Source: Eurosta solidaginis (lineage: Eukaryota; Arthropoda; Insecta; Diptera; Tephritidae). Taken from it: DNA of 64,000 nucleotides. The translations under genes and the position numbers were made by a program. Below are positions 43,187 through 53,477 of this stretch, piece by piece (the stretch's first letter is position 1; every line of letters begins with the position of its first letter). The stretch covers positions 54,713,346 to 54,777,345 of the forward strand of contig NC_090324.1 of assembly GCF_040869045.1 (NCBI RefSeq), given 5' to 3'. The notes beneath the pieces were generated by a model. It saw nothing but the letters and a program-made list of their open reading frames with translations. It was not told the DNA's origin and did no database searches.

Positions 43187-43224
43187 CCCCTGAAGAAGAT
43201 AAGGATAATTATCGAAACGTTGGG
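43187..43224 (+). ncRNA. Hammerhead-like motif, PLE3
   Basis: CTGAAGA (43190-43196), one extra A, stem II gata/tatc (43198-43201 with 43210-43213), GAAA (43214-43217), ACGT (43217-43220), T43221 at the cleavage position, and stem I ggg (43222-43224) with ccc (43187-43189). All stem sequences differ from PLE2 but still pair. Confidence 0.6.
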
Positions 43225-43427
43225 CTAAATGGTGGAATAAATCACATTTTATTTGCACTTGACCCTAATAGATCAGTAAAGCTGAAAAACTACATATAAA
43301 TTAATAAAACTGATCGGAAATTACCATTAGATAATTATTGTTATTTTTTAATTTTTCTAAATTTGTAAAATTGTATTTTGTTTTTGAAATAGTAAGTAGA
43401 AAAATTTTCAGACAACCTGCCATAGCT

Positions 43428-43477
43428 GCGCAGATAGATCCATTTCGAAGGGTGCTAAGCCTTCATCATCAGTATGC
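43428..43477 (-). ncRNA. Hammerhead-like motif, satellite unit 1
   Basis: Core intact, but stem I carries a change (tatgc for tacgc on the plus strand) that breaks one pair. Confidence 0.5.
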
Positions 43478-43856
43478 TTTAGGCATGCTGCGCTAACCAT
43501 TTAGCTATACAGCGGTGGTTTGTTTGACTGGCAAATTTGCTACTTCTATTCCTTTTTACCAACTATATTTATTCAGTGTTGCGCCATCTGGTTCAAATCA
43601 CTGATAATGCAGGATTTTTGTTTATTGTCAATTACTTTGTTTGATATTCCCAAGTGCTCATGGTTTATTAACAATTGTTTTTTGTTTTTATCGGCCTATT
43701 GATAAATCATTCAAGGTTCGAATCGAGCTCAAGGCCAGAACAATAATTTTTTTCTAATGATAATTATTGTTATTTTTTAATTTTTCTTAATTTGTAAAAT
43801 TGTATTTTGTTTTTGAAATAGTAAGTAGAAACATTTTCAGACAACCTGCCATAGCT

Positions 43857-43906
43857 GCGCAGATAGATCCATTTCGAAGGGTGCTAAGCCTTCATCATCA
43901 GTACGC
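43857..43906 (-). ncRNA. Hammerhead-like motif, satellite unit 2
   Basis: Consensus form: GCGTA, CTGATGA, extra T, stem II GAAGG/CCTTC with an 8-base loop, GAAA, short stem III ATGG/CTAT, C at the cleavage position (AUC triplet), then TGCGC, which pairs with GCGTA to make stem I (one G-U pair). Confidence 0.6.
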
Positions 43907-44285
43907 TTTAGGCATGCTGCGCTAACCATTTAGCCTATACATCGGTGGTTTGTTTGACTGGCAAATTTGCTACTTCTATTCCTTTTTACCAACTATATTT
44001 ATTCAGGGTTGCGCCATCTGGTGCAAATCACTGTTAATGCTGGATTTTTGTTTATTGTCAATTACTTTGTTTGACGTTCCCAAGTGCTCATGGTTTATTA
44101 ACAATTGTTTTTGTTTTTATCGGCCTATTGATAAATCATTCAAGGTTCGAATCGAGCTCAAGGCCAGAACAATACTTTTTTTCTAATGATAATTATTGTT
44201 ATTTTTTAATTTTTCTAAATTTGAAAAATTTTATTTTGTTTTTGAAATAGTAAGTAGAAAAATTTTCAGACAACCTGCCATAGCT

Positions 44286-44332
44286 GCGCAGATAGATCCA
44301 TTTCGAAGGGTGCTAAGCCATCATCAGTACGC
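44286..44332 (-). ncRNA. Hammerhead-like motif, satellite unit 3 (damaged)
   Basis: A 3-base deletion removes half of stem II, so this unit should not fold correctly. Confidence 0.45.
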
Positions 44333-44710
44333 TTTAGGCATGCTGCGCTTACCATTAACTATACAGCGGTGGTTTGTTTGACAGACAAATTTGCTACTTC
44401 TATTCCTTTTTACCAACTATGTTTATTCAGGGTTGCGCCATCTGGTGCAAATCACTGATAATGCTGGATTTTTGTTTATTGTCAATTACTTTGTTTGACA
44501 TTCCCAAGTGCTCATGGTTTATTAACAATTGTTTTTGTTTTTATCGGCCTATTGATAAATCATTCAAGGTTCGAATCGAGCTCAAGGCCAGAACAATAAT
44601 TTTTTTCTAATGATAATTATTGTTATTTTTTAAATTTTTCTCAATTTGAAAAATTGTATTTTGTTTTTGAAATAGTAAGTAGAAAAATTTTCATACAACC
44701 TGCCATAGCT

Positions 44711-44760
44711 GCGCAGATAGATCCATTTCGAAGGGTGCTAAGCCTTCATCATCAGTACGC
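44711..44760 (-). ncRNA. Hammerhead-like motif, satellite unit 4
   Basis: Same as the consensus described for unit 2. Confidence 0.6.
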
Positions 44761-45138
44761 TTTAGGCATGCTGCGCTAACCATTTAGCTATACAGCGGTG
44801 GTTTGTTTGACTGGCAAATTTGCTACTTCTATTCCTTTTTACCAACTATATTTATTCAGTGTTGCGCCATCTGGTGCAAATCACTGATAATGCTGGATTT
44901 TTGTTTATTGTCAATTACTTGGTTTGACATTCCCAAGTGCTCATGGTTTATTAACGATTGTTTTTGTTTTTATCGGCCTATTGATAAATCATTCAAGGTT
45001 CAAATCGAGCTCAAAGCCAGAACAATAATTTTTTTCTAATGATAATTATTGTTATTTTTTAATTTTTCTAAATTTGAAAAATTGTATTTTGTTTTTGAAA
45101 TAGTAAGTAGAAAAATTTTCAGACAACCTGCCATAGCT

Positions 45139-45188
45139 GCGCAGATAGATCCTTTTCGAAGGGTGCTAACCCTTCATCATCAGTACGC
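45139..45188 (-). ncRNA. Hammerhead-like motif, satellite unit 5
   Basis: Stem II is lengthened to six pairs (GAAGGG/CCCTTC) by one base change. Stem III loses its second pair. Confidence 0.55.
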
Positions 45189-45826
45189 TTTAGGCATGCT
45201 GTGCTAACCATTTAGCTATACACGGTGGTTTGTTTGACTGGCAAATTTGCTACTTCTATTCTTTTTACCAACTATATTTATTCAGTGTTGCGCCATCTGG
45301 TGCAAATCATTGATAATGCTGGATTTTTGTTTATTGTCAATTACTTTGTTTGACATTCCCAAGTGCTAATGGTTTATTAACAATTGTTTTTGTTTTTATC
45401 GGCCTATTGATAAATCATTCATAATTATCATTAGAAAAAAATTATTGTTCTGGCCTTGAGCTCGATTCGAACCTTTCTACTTACTATTTCAAAAACAAAA
45501 TACAATTTTTTAAATATAGAAAAATTAAAAAATAACAATAATTATCATTAGAAAAAAATTATTGTTCTGGCCTTGAGCTCGATTCGAACCTTGAATGATT
45601 TATCAATAGGCCGATAAAAACAAAAACAATTGTTAATAAACCATGAGCACTTGGGAATGTCAAACAAAGTAATTGACAATAAACAAAAATTCAGCATTAT
45701 CAGTGATTTGTACCAGATGGCGCAACACTGAATAAATATAGTTGGTAAAAAGAAATAGAAGTAGCAAATTTGCCAGTCAAACAAACCACCACTGTATAGA
45801 TAAATGGTTAGCGCAGCATGCCTATA

Positions 45827-45876
45827 GCGTACTGATGATGAAGGCTTAGCACCCTTCGAAATGGATCTATCTGCGC
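45827..45876 (+). ncRNA. Hammerhead-like motif, satellite unit 6 (inverted block)
   Basis: Consensus core and stems; now on the plus strand. Confidence 0.6.
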
Positions 45877-46254
45877 AACTATGGCAGGTTTTCTGAAAAT
45901 TTGTCTACTTACTATTTCAAAAACAAAATACAATTTTTCAAATTTAGAAAAATTAAAAAATAACAATAATTATCATTAGAAAAAAATTATTGTTCTGGCC
46001 TTGAGCTCGATTCGAACCTTGAATGATTTATCAATAGGCCGATAAAAACAAAAACAATTATTAATAAACCATGAGCACTTGGGAATGTCAAACAAAGTAA
46101 TTGACAATAAACAAAAATTCAGTATTATCAGTGATTTGTACCAGATGGCGCAACACTGAATAAATATAGTTGGTAAAAAGAAATAGAAGTAGCAAATTTG
46201 CCAGTCAAACAAACCACCGCTGTATAGCTAAATGGTTAGCGCAGCATGCCTAAA

Positions 46255-46304
46255 GCGTACTGATGATGAAGGCTTAGCACCCTTCGAAATGGATCTATCT
46301 GCGC
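46255..46304 (+). ncRNA. Hammerhead-like motif, satellite unit 7 (inverted block)
   Basis: Consensus core and stems. Confidence 0.6.
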
Positions 46305-46652
46305 AACTATGGCAGGTTGTCTGAAAATTTTTCTACTTACTATTTCAAAAACAAAATACAATTTTTCAAATTTAGAAAAATTAAAAAATAACAATAATTA
46401 TCATTAGAAAAAAATTATTGTTCTGGCATTGAGCTCGATTCGAACCTTGAATGATTTATCAATAGGCCGATAAAAACAAAAACAATTGTTAATAAACCAT
46501 GAGCACTTGGGAATGTCAAACAAAGTAATTGACAATAAACAAAAATCCAGCATTATCAGTGATTTGCACCAGATGGCGCAACACTGAATAAATATAGTTG
46601 GTAAAAAGGAATAGAAGTAGCAAATTTGCCAGCCAAACAAACCACCGCTGTA

Positions 46653-46663
46653 TAGCTAAATGG
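46653..46663 (+). promoter_or_regulatory. Pol III A-box-like sequence in satellite unit 8
   Basis: TAGCTAAATGG matches the A-box pattern TRGYNNARNGG and is followed by TTAGCGC as in tRNA genes. A weak B-box-like TTCGAAAT lies 58 bases downstream, inside the hammerhead core. Equivalent sequences sit in the other units. Confidence 0.45.
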
Positions 46664-46682
46664 TTAGCGCAGCATGCCTAAA

Positions 46683-46732
46683 GCGTACTGATGATGAAGG
46701 CTTAGCACCCTTCGAAATGGATCTATCTGCGC
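46683..46732 (+). ncRNA. Hammerhead-like motif, satellite unit 8 (inverted block)
   Basis: Consensus core and stems, 20 bases after the A-box-like sequence. Confidence 0.6.
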
Positions 46733-46918
46733 AGCTATCGCAGGTTGTCTGAAAATTTTTCTACTTACTATTTCAAAAACAAAATACAATTTTTGAAATT
46801 TAGAAAAATTAAAAAATAACAATAATTATCATTAGAAAAAAATTATTGTTCTGGCCTTGAGCTCGATTCGAACCTTGAATGATTTATCAATAGGCCGATA
46901 AAAACAAAAACAATTGAT

Positions 46919-48480
46919 AGGATATTTGTTTTTATATTTGCAAAATTTATTGCCTTTGGATTTTTTTCTTTTCAAGCTTCCAAATTTTGATCGCGATTCC
47001 TTTAGAATTGGTTTACATAAGCAGTCACTTGTGTGCTAAAGGTCGTAAGTGGGTTTCAGTTATATATTCTCCTCTTCGGGATTTTTTTCTGAGTTTTTTT
47101 TTGCTTTGTCTACAATAAATTTTTTTTAGACCTTTGTAGTAACACTTATTTACTTAACTTTAATTTATTAAATTGATTGAGTTAGTTACTTCTAATGAAA
47201 CTTACTCATTCCACTTTTAAACACAAATTTCTTTTTTCTGGTAATTTTTTTTTTAATTTGCCAAATTTGTGAATTTTTATTTTTTCTTTTGGTCATCAAC
47301 GTTTAAAAATATATTATTAATATTTCCTTTTTACACTTTTGCGATTGCGCATAACCTTTTTATTTTTAACTTACTATAATTTCTAGATTTTTTTTTCATT
47401 TTGTTCATTTCACACAATTTTTTTTTCATGTCCGCGCAATTTTTATTTTTTCTTTTGATCATCAACGTTTAACAATATATTATTAATATTTCCTTTTTAC
47501 ACTTTTTGCGATTGCGCATAATCTTTTTATTTCTAACTTACTATAATTGCTGGATTTTTTTCATTTTGTTTATTTCACGCCCGTGCAACCGAAGTAAATA
47601 TCGAAAACTAAAACAAAACCTAATTATCAAAGAGATCAAGAACTAAAGCTGTCCTTAATTTTTGCTATTCGGTCAATGCCCTAGTAACTGAGTACCCTAC
47701 ATGATTGTTGTTGTATATTTTTCTCCACCTTCAGCTTAATAGCGGTCGTTGGTACCAAAACCGGTTGACAAAAGCGAGGTGAGTTCACGCTAATATAATA
47801 ACATATACACACCACAGGTACATATATTTATTTTTCTTGATGACTAATCGTACACACGTATGTACACATTTAAAAGAATTTAAATTCGTATGCATAGGCT
47901 TTGTTCAAGGAATATTAAGCAGGATCAGAATTTTTGAAAGTTGGTTTATAGAATCAAGTATAATAATTATAAATTACTTCCTTTACTTTTGAAATAAAGT
48001 AATTGGGAATAACTTTTGTTGGGGTAAACTGTCAATTGATGATCATTGGAAGAATTGAATTTTGTTGTTTGGATTAAACCCTTAAGTTAGTAAGATCTTT
48101 TTCGATATTTAAAATTTTACGTGAATTATAATTAATAAAGAATTTTGTATACTTTTATGAAACTATCCTGATACGATATTATTAATGGGTTGAAGTTTCT
48201 TTTAGTCGGAACATAATAAATATGTCAGGCTAAACTCATTTCTTTGGTGGTGCAGGTGTTGCCCTTGAGGCAAGTTGCAAGGTGGGTTGGGACAGTTGAA
48301 GGAGTGAGGGACATGGACTGAAAACTTAGTGACGGACGGTTGTCAGGAAATAGGGAACTCCACTAGATTAACGGAGCCATAGTGGAGTTCAAGGCTGTTC
48401 ACTTCTTGTGAACAGAAGGGGTGGGAAAGTTCCAACCTGACACGGACAGTTTTTTTCACCCGCTTTTAGCCTATCATCTT
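46919..48480. other. AT-rich, no gene seen; direct repeat of ~141 bp
   Basis: A block at 47272-47413 (aatttttattttttctttt, gtcatcaacgttta, gcgattgcgcata) recurs at 47439-47580 with a few changes, a period of ~168. The rest, including the G-rich stretch at 48240-48470, is unassigned. Confidence 0.55.
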
Positions 48481-48484
48481 TGTT

Positions 48485-48712
48485 TTGTTGTCTAACTATC
48501 TATGCATGAAATTTCTATGCTATATAACTGTGGGAAGGAGACGTGGCAAGAACAGCGCCCCAAAGCCGACGAGCCTCAGCCGGGCTACAACCATGCCAAG
48601 CCGCCTCTCCCAGAACAAGCAGTTATATAACAATAGCGCCCAACGCAATAGCCCGATTTCTTCAAATTTCCAACTAAATAGTCCACTAGCTTTTATTTCA
48701 TTTTCCTCATAA
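48485..48712 (+). CDS. Unrecognised small ORF, basic
   Basis: 75 codons. The middle part is Arg/Ser/Asn-rich (GRRRGKNSAPKPTSLSR) and less AT-rich than its surroundings. No family recognised and no upstream signal. It may be an exon or transposon remnant, or chance. Confidence 0.15.
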   Translation: MLSNYLCMKFLCYITVGRRRGKNSAPKPTSLSRATTMPSRLSQNKQLYNNSAQRNSPISSNFQLNSPLAFISFSS

Positions 48713-48768
48713 CTCTTTCACTAACACTTCTTTTTCTCATTTTTTTAGCTGACTTCCTTTCTAACCTT

Positions 48769-49254
48769 CTAACTACCTATTGTCCTTACTTCTTTCATTT
48801 CCGTCGTTTCGGACAGGGTTAGGGTCATGAACACAACATCGCCTAGTGTTAGCATTGAGCGATATGTGGCTGACTGACAAAACTTGGGGGGAGTACTGGC
48901 TACGGCTTCGGAGTTCCTTTCAAGAATTTCAACGTTTGTGAAAGTGGTATCCGAAATCATTGCCAGCACTTTAAATAATGTGTTTTTTTTTGTCTTGATG
49001 CAACATAAGTTGCTATGTGTATGGCCCAGCATGGTGCAAATCTGAGGCTTCTGTTTTTTACATCGGGGGAAAGGGAAAGTTGTATCAGCCACTTCTTGAG
49101 CTAGTACTTGAGATGCTGTAGTGCTACAATTAGTAAACGAGAGGATTAGTTGACTTTGACTTCGGACAGAAAAAACTTCAACAATACTCAACTCACCAAC
49201 AGAGCCATTCTGACGAGGACAACACCTAGCAAGCACCAACAAGCAGTTGAACAT
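48769..49254 (-). CDS. Unrecognised ORF of 161 aa
   Basis: The longest frame in the unassigned 46.9-50.9 kb region, with ordinary amino-acid use and nine Cys (for example RCCPRQNG, CKKQKPQIC, NLCCIKTK). No known domain seen. The local GC content is higher than in the flanks, so it may be a real remnant of an element or gene, or an antisense frame of one. Confidence 0.2.
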   Translation of the reverse strand: MFNCLLVLARCCPRQNGSVGELSIVEVFSVRSQSQLILSFTNCSTTASQVLAQEVADTTFPFPRCKKQKPQICTMLGHTHSNLCCIKTKKNTLFKVLAMISDTTFTNVEILERNSEAVASTPPKFCQSATYRSMLTLGDVVFMTLTLSETTEMKEVRTIGS

Positions 49255-50936
49255 TTGCGATTACAAAAATTACAGTTTTTATTTTGAAATTTCATTTCAG
49301 TTTTATTTTAAATAAATCTAAAATTTTATAGTTGAAATTTCTTTGGGAAACATCCTTTCAGTGATTATTTTTTTCTCCAAGATTTTTTTTTATAGTTAGC
49401 GTAGGCTGGACACTCATTGAGTTTCATACCTTTTTATTTTGAACTTGTATATACCTTTTTTGTATGTATTTTCGTTTGGAATTTCGTTTTAAATTTTAAT
49501 ATACGCATAAAAACTGAATTTATTTATTGCTATTATTTTTATTTTTATCAATATATTATTTTTAGTAAAATATTTAATACACACACTGATACGTTGAATT
49601 CACACCATTTTTACTTTTGAAATTATATATTTCTTTTATTTCCTTTTTCCAATATACCTTTATGTATTTTTTTTATTATTTTTAACATACTCATTGATTT
49701 ATACCTTTTTTACTGAATTTTTTTCTTACCAAAAAAATATTTTTTCGGAATTTTTATTTGATTTTTTCTATTTTCATACACGTTTTTGCATAGACACATT
49801 TAGTCCAATTAATTTTTTTTAATTTTTTTTTAATTTCTTTTACGTATTTCCTTGTTTTTATTCAAAGAATTCTCACATATTTCGTTTCATATTTTTATAT
49901 ATACACGCGAATTTCGTGAGTTTTCCACTGCTCAGAGATATATCTGTATTCAGTTATCTGAATTATATTTAGATAGATTACGTCACACCAGGCGCGGATC
50001 AAAAATTAAATATCCAAAGAAAGATATTCAATTGTTCAATACTTGAAGTATTTAAAAAATAAAATTTTGTATGGAAAATCTTCAAGTCCAAGATGTGCAA
50101 ATGAAAATATCTAGCATCAATACTGCGGGCCATTTTTTTCTCAACGGAATATCATAGGGAGTAAAATGTTGCGTATGTGGTCATCCTTGCGTGCAGAAAT
50201 GTGCTCCAGAAAACTTTTGTTACACGGTTTATTGCAACAATTTTAAAAATAGAAATTTATTTCACAGAAACTAAAAATGTGTTCTTAAAGAGTTTTTAAT
50301 TACAAGCACATTGATGTTTGAATTGTCAAAATCGATGGAGCCTATCGGCTGCTATTCAAATTTAAAAGAAAAAGGACAAAGAAAATTCAAATGGCAATAA
50401 TTAAGGATACAGTTTTTTTTTGGAAAAATCGAAGGCGAGCATTTGTTGGTATTATCGAAACTGTCAAATAATACCTTTGTTTATCAAAAATAAATTATGA
50501 CGTTTTTCGGTGATCACTTTCAGAAATTTTCACTCTGTGTCTTTAAACATAACATTTATTTACATTGTTATTATTTCATTGTTTTATCAAAATTATATAA
50601 GTATGAAGTGTGCACACCCAGTGATGGTAAAATTACCAAATCAAAAATACAAAAAGTATTTAAAAACAGAATACATACAAACTTTCGAAAATACTTTGAA
50701 ATCGAAAGCTTACATTTTGGTATTATTAAGCGCTGTACGCAGATCAAAAGCAAACATCCAAGAAAAATTTTACATTTTTCTTGAGCATGAAAATAGCAGT
50801 AGGCACAAAATTTTGGCATTTCACGATGCACTGCAATTTATACATGAATACCGCTTTTATAAAAATAAAACAAAATTTATGAAACTTTTTTTTGTAAATT
50901 TTTATTTTTTCCCCTTTTCCTCATTTTTTAATATAT
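49255..50936. other. AT-rich, no gene seen
   Basis: Mostly T-rich on the plus strand, with low-complexity stretches at 49430-49900. The open frames here (for example 50510-50941) are products of low complexity. Confidence 0.5.
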
Positions 50937-51542
50937 TGTAACGAATTTACTTGTAAATCCTCGTATTTTCCCTTCTGCTAGGTTCGAATCACTAAACTGT
51001 TTAATAAATAACTCCAATATTGAATAATGGAAAAATGGCCTTTATTAAAGTACTTCACAATAACACTTATACTTTACAACTAGCTTGCTTAACAACCAAA
51101 CTGATTGATAGCTCAAATGAAACTCTACTATTGCCCGACAGATTGCGTGCTTAATCAATAACTGCTTGATAGCTCAACTCAAACTGAATTCCAGCGCCTC
51201 TACATTTGCTGCCTTTTATACTCTCTGATTTCAACGTTCGCATCTTCTAGGCGCTTCCAGAATCTAATAGTTGCCATCAGCTCTTAAACTTCTCAGCTGT
51301 AACTACAATTGCACGATTTTATAGCTTCTCTCATTGCATACTTTCAGGAGTCTCTCAGATATATGCATGTGTTTGTGCATTGATTCTCCGCTGCTCGTAT
51401 ACGTACATGGTACATATGTGTAGACGCAATTATTGTTTCGTTTATGTAGATACATAATGATTGATCTATGGATGTGCATGATATCACTGTTTAGCATTGG
51501 CTTGAGATAGCAGCACCCCTTAGTTTGCTAATATTCGTAAAA
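50937..51542 (-). repeat. 3' LTR of LTR-III
   Basis: About 606 bp, homologous to LTR-I. The inner terminus reads ttcgtaaaa, a damaged form of ttcgttaca. A purine tract (on the minus strand, taggtgtagggcag) adjoins at 51543. Confidence 0.88.
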
Positions 51543-51553
51543 CTGCCCTACAC

Positions 51554-52246
51554 CTAAGTCTGATCGTCCCGATCAGACAAATCTCTCGATCTAAACGCTG
51601 CTAGCCTTTCCAAATGGACCACTTTCATTTTCGTTCGTGGTTTACCGATGGTTTGTATGCGGTACACTACATCGTTGGTCCGTTTTACAACTTTATATGG
51701 GCCTTCCCATTTACACTGCAATTTCGGGGACAAACCATTTTTACGTTGTGGGTTGTATAACAGCACCAAATCTCCTTCCTGAAAACCTTCCGAATTAATT
51801 GCTTTATCGAATCTGGCTTTCATCTCGTCACTCATAATCTTTGTTCGTTGCCTTATCAGATCATGTATTTCTCTTAGCTCTTCTTCCAAATCACTAGTGG
51901 ATTTCTTGACATTTCTCTCCGCATTGGCATCTATCCCAAACTTCAAATCAGCTGGCAGTCTAAGGTAATTGCCAAAAATTACTTTTGCAGGAGTTTGGCC
52001 CGTTGTCTTATGCGCTGCTGATCGGTAAGCCATCAAGAATAATGGTTTGCGGGTATCCCGCTCTTTACGGTACTTGTCTACTACTTTCTTTAAGTGCTCC
52101 TCCAATGTTCTATTGAATCGTTCTACCATACCATCGGATTGAGGATGTAATGCAGTTGTCCGTGTGTTTCGAATGCCCAATGATTTACACATTTTCTGGA
52201 ACACAGCTGATCCGAAATTCCTGCCTTGGTCAAAATGTAACTCCAT
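51554..52246 (-). pseudogene. LTR-III integrase catalytic core end and C-terminal module
   Basis: Frame open over 230 codons: HFDQGRNFGSAVFQKMC (second catalytic Asp), HPQSDGMVERFNRTL (Glu), a helical region (LEEELREIHDLIRQRTK), then EGDLVLLYNPQRKNG and WEGPYKVVKR. The ending RDLSDRDDQT equals that of the LTR-I ORF. Comparison shows that homology of LTR-I to integrase resumes only at the KIMSDEMKARF-equivalent segment. Confidence 0.9.
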
Positions 52247-52290
52247 TGGTACACCATACCTTGCAACCCAATTGTTTATAAATACTTCTG

Positions 52291-52878
52291 CTACTGTTTC
52301 TGCTTCTTAGTTTGGGATTGGGTATACCTCTGGCCATTTACTGAAATAATCCATAACCACCAGTACGCATTTGTTTCCGTGGTTGCTAGTAGGAAATGGA
52401 CCTGCGACATCCATGGCGATCCTTTAAATGGTGCACCTGAAATATATTGCTTCATCTGGCCATGACTTCGTGTTTTGGGCCCTTTCGCTCTGTTGCAAAC
52501 CTCGCAGTTGGCAATCCACTCGGTGACCGACTGACGGCAACCAACCCAATAGAATCTCTGCTTAATTTTCTCGAGCGGCTTCGTGATTCCAAGATGACCT
52601 CCACTTGAACCATTATGCAGCTTGTTGTGCACGTCAGGAATCCTCTTTCTGGGAACAAATATCAGTTTCTTCTTGCATTTACCATCCTCACTTTCCCATA
52701 CTCGATGAAGGCAACCGGATATCAATTCTAAACTGTTCCACTGTGCCCAATATGACTTCGCAATGGGACTCTCTGCCGACATCTCTTCTCTGTTTGGTCT
52801 TTCGTTTCGTTCGAGCCCTTGCATAACACGTGACAGGTCTGTATCTTCTGACACTTTCTTAGCTGTTCCTTGTCCCAT
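52291..52878 (-). pseudogene. LTR-III integrase N-terminal zinc finger region
   Basis: HNKLHNGSSGGHLG supplies the His pair and NCEVCNRAKG the Cys pair of the HHCC finger, with KQRFYWVG between. Near 52430 a frameshift sends the core start out of frame, so the ORF ends in unrelated residues. The first catalytic Asp lies in the other frame at ~52395. Confidence 0.85.
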
Positions 52879-52912
52879 TCATCTGTACCTGTCATAGTCA
52901 TTAGCCGGACAT

Positions 52913-53280
52913 CTATAATCTATCTTTAGCCTCGGCCTTTGAACAGTGCTTGCATTGCAAACTACATGGTCTTCGTGACATTGCATCAGCATTTCCATGG
53001 GTACTACCTTTTCTATGCTCAATGGAAAAGTCATAGCTTTGTAGTCGCTCGATCCACCGTGCCAATTGTCCTTCCGGATTACGGAACTGCAGAAGCCATT
53101 TCAACGCTGCGTGATTTGTCCTGGCACGGAATCGTTGGCCGTAGAGGTATTTGTGAAAATGTTTAATGCACTGTACCAATGCCAACAGCTCTCTCCGCGT
53201 AACACAGTAGTTCCTCTCTGGTTTTCCAATTGAACGGCTGTAATATGCAACTACCTTCTCCTGTCCATCGACCAGTTGTG
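52913..53280 (-). pseudogene. LTR-III RNase H (N-terminally deleted)
   Basis: GGVLSQLVDGQEKVVAYYS, RRELLALVQCIKHF (Glu), RTNHAALKWLLQF (Asn where the family has Asp) and HGNADAMSRRP (Asp). The frame runs upstream without a stop into the retained LTR fragment (to 53431). Confidence 0.88.
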
Positions 53281-53285
53281 ATAAA

Positions 53286-53477
53286 ACGCCTCCTATATGC
53301 ATGTGTTTGTACATTGATTCTCCGCTGCTCGAATACGTACATGGTACATATGTGTAGACGCAATTATTGTTTCGTTTATGTAGATACGTAATGATTGATC
53401 TATGGATGTGCATGATATCACTGTTTAGCATAGGCTTAGAGATAGCAGCAGCCCTTAGTTTGCTAATATTCGTAACA
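53286..53477 (-). repeat. 5' LTR fragment of LTR-III
   Basis: Matches 51350-51542 closely (tatgcatgtgtttgt.cattgattctccgctg). It ends abruptly at ~53286 where RNase H coding begins. Confidence 0.88.

Larger units (their letters stand above)
42150..43330 (+). mobile_element. Penelope-like element PLE3, 5' truncated
   Basis: Only the RT tail, the endonuclease and the 3' end remain. The sequence is a third PLE family, closer to PLE2 and PLE4 than to PLE1. The 428 bp satellite starts directly at its 3' end: both sides share gataattattgttattttttaattttt. Confidence 0.85.
43331..46918. repeat. Satellite of ~428 bp units in two head-to-head blocks, with hammerhead-like motifs
   Basis: Five units run one way (43331-~45420; spacing 430, 424, 429) and three to four run the other way (~45421-46918; spacing 428). 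The centre near 45421 joins two units at tcattcataattatcattag, and the first inverted unit has a large internal deletion (near 45476). Each unit, on the strand read from right to left in the first block, has A-box-like TAGCTAAATGG, then a hammerhead-like fold, then an AT-rich half with palindromic aataattat...ataattatt. The short frames of 60-78 codons in each unit are spaced by the repeat and carry no domain. Confidence 0.92.
50937..53477 (-). mobile_element. LTR-III element: RNase H and integrase retained, gag to RT deleted
   Basis: Related to LTR-I (similar LTR start TGTAACGAAT and integrase tail). The 3' LTR is 50937-51542. Of the 5' LTR only the first ~192 bp (53286-53477) remains, fused directly to RNase H coding sequence, so the rest of the LTR, gag, protease and RT catalytic part are deleted. 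ATAT flanks both ends (50933-50936, 53478-53481), so the deletion came after or during insertion. Confidence 0.9.

Noticed and set aside
43520..46640. Family of 60-78 codon proteins (FDWQICYFYSFLP type) repeated along the array
   Set aside because: They appear only because the DNA unit repeats. There is no start context or domain, and changes between units show no codon pattern.
43331..46918. CRISPR-like array
   Set aside because: Units are 428 bp without unique spacers and the organism is a eukaryote; this is a satellite.
47745..47785. Splice donor or host exon at gcgaggtgagt
   Set aside because: A single GTGAGT without ORF or matching acceptor is not enough.
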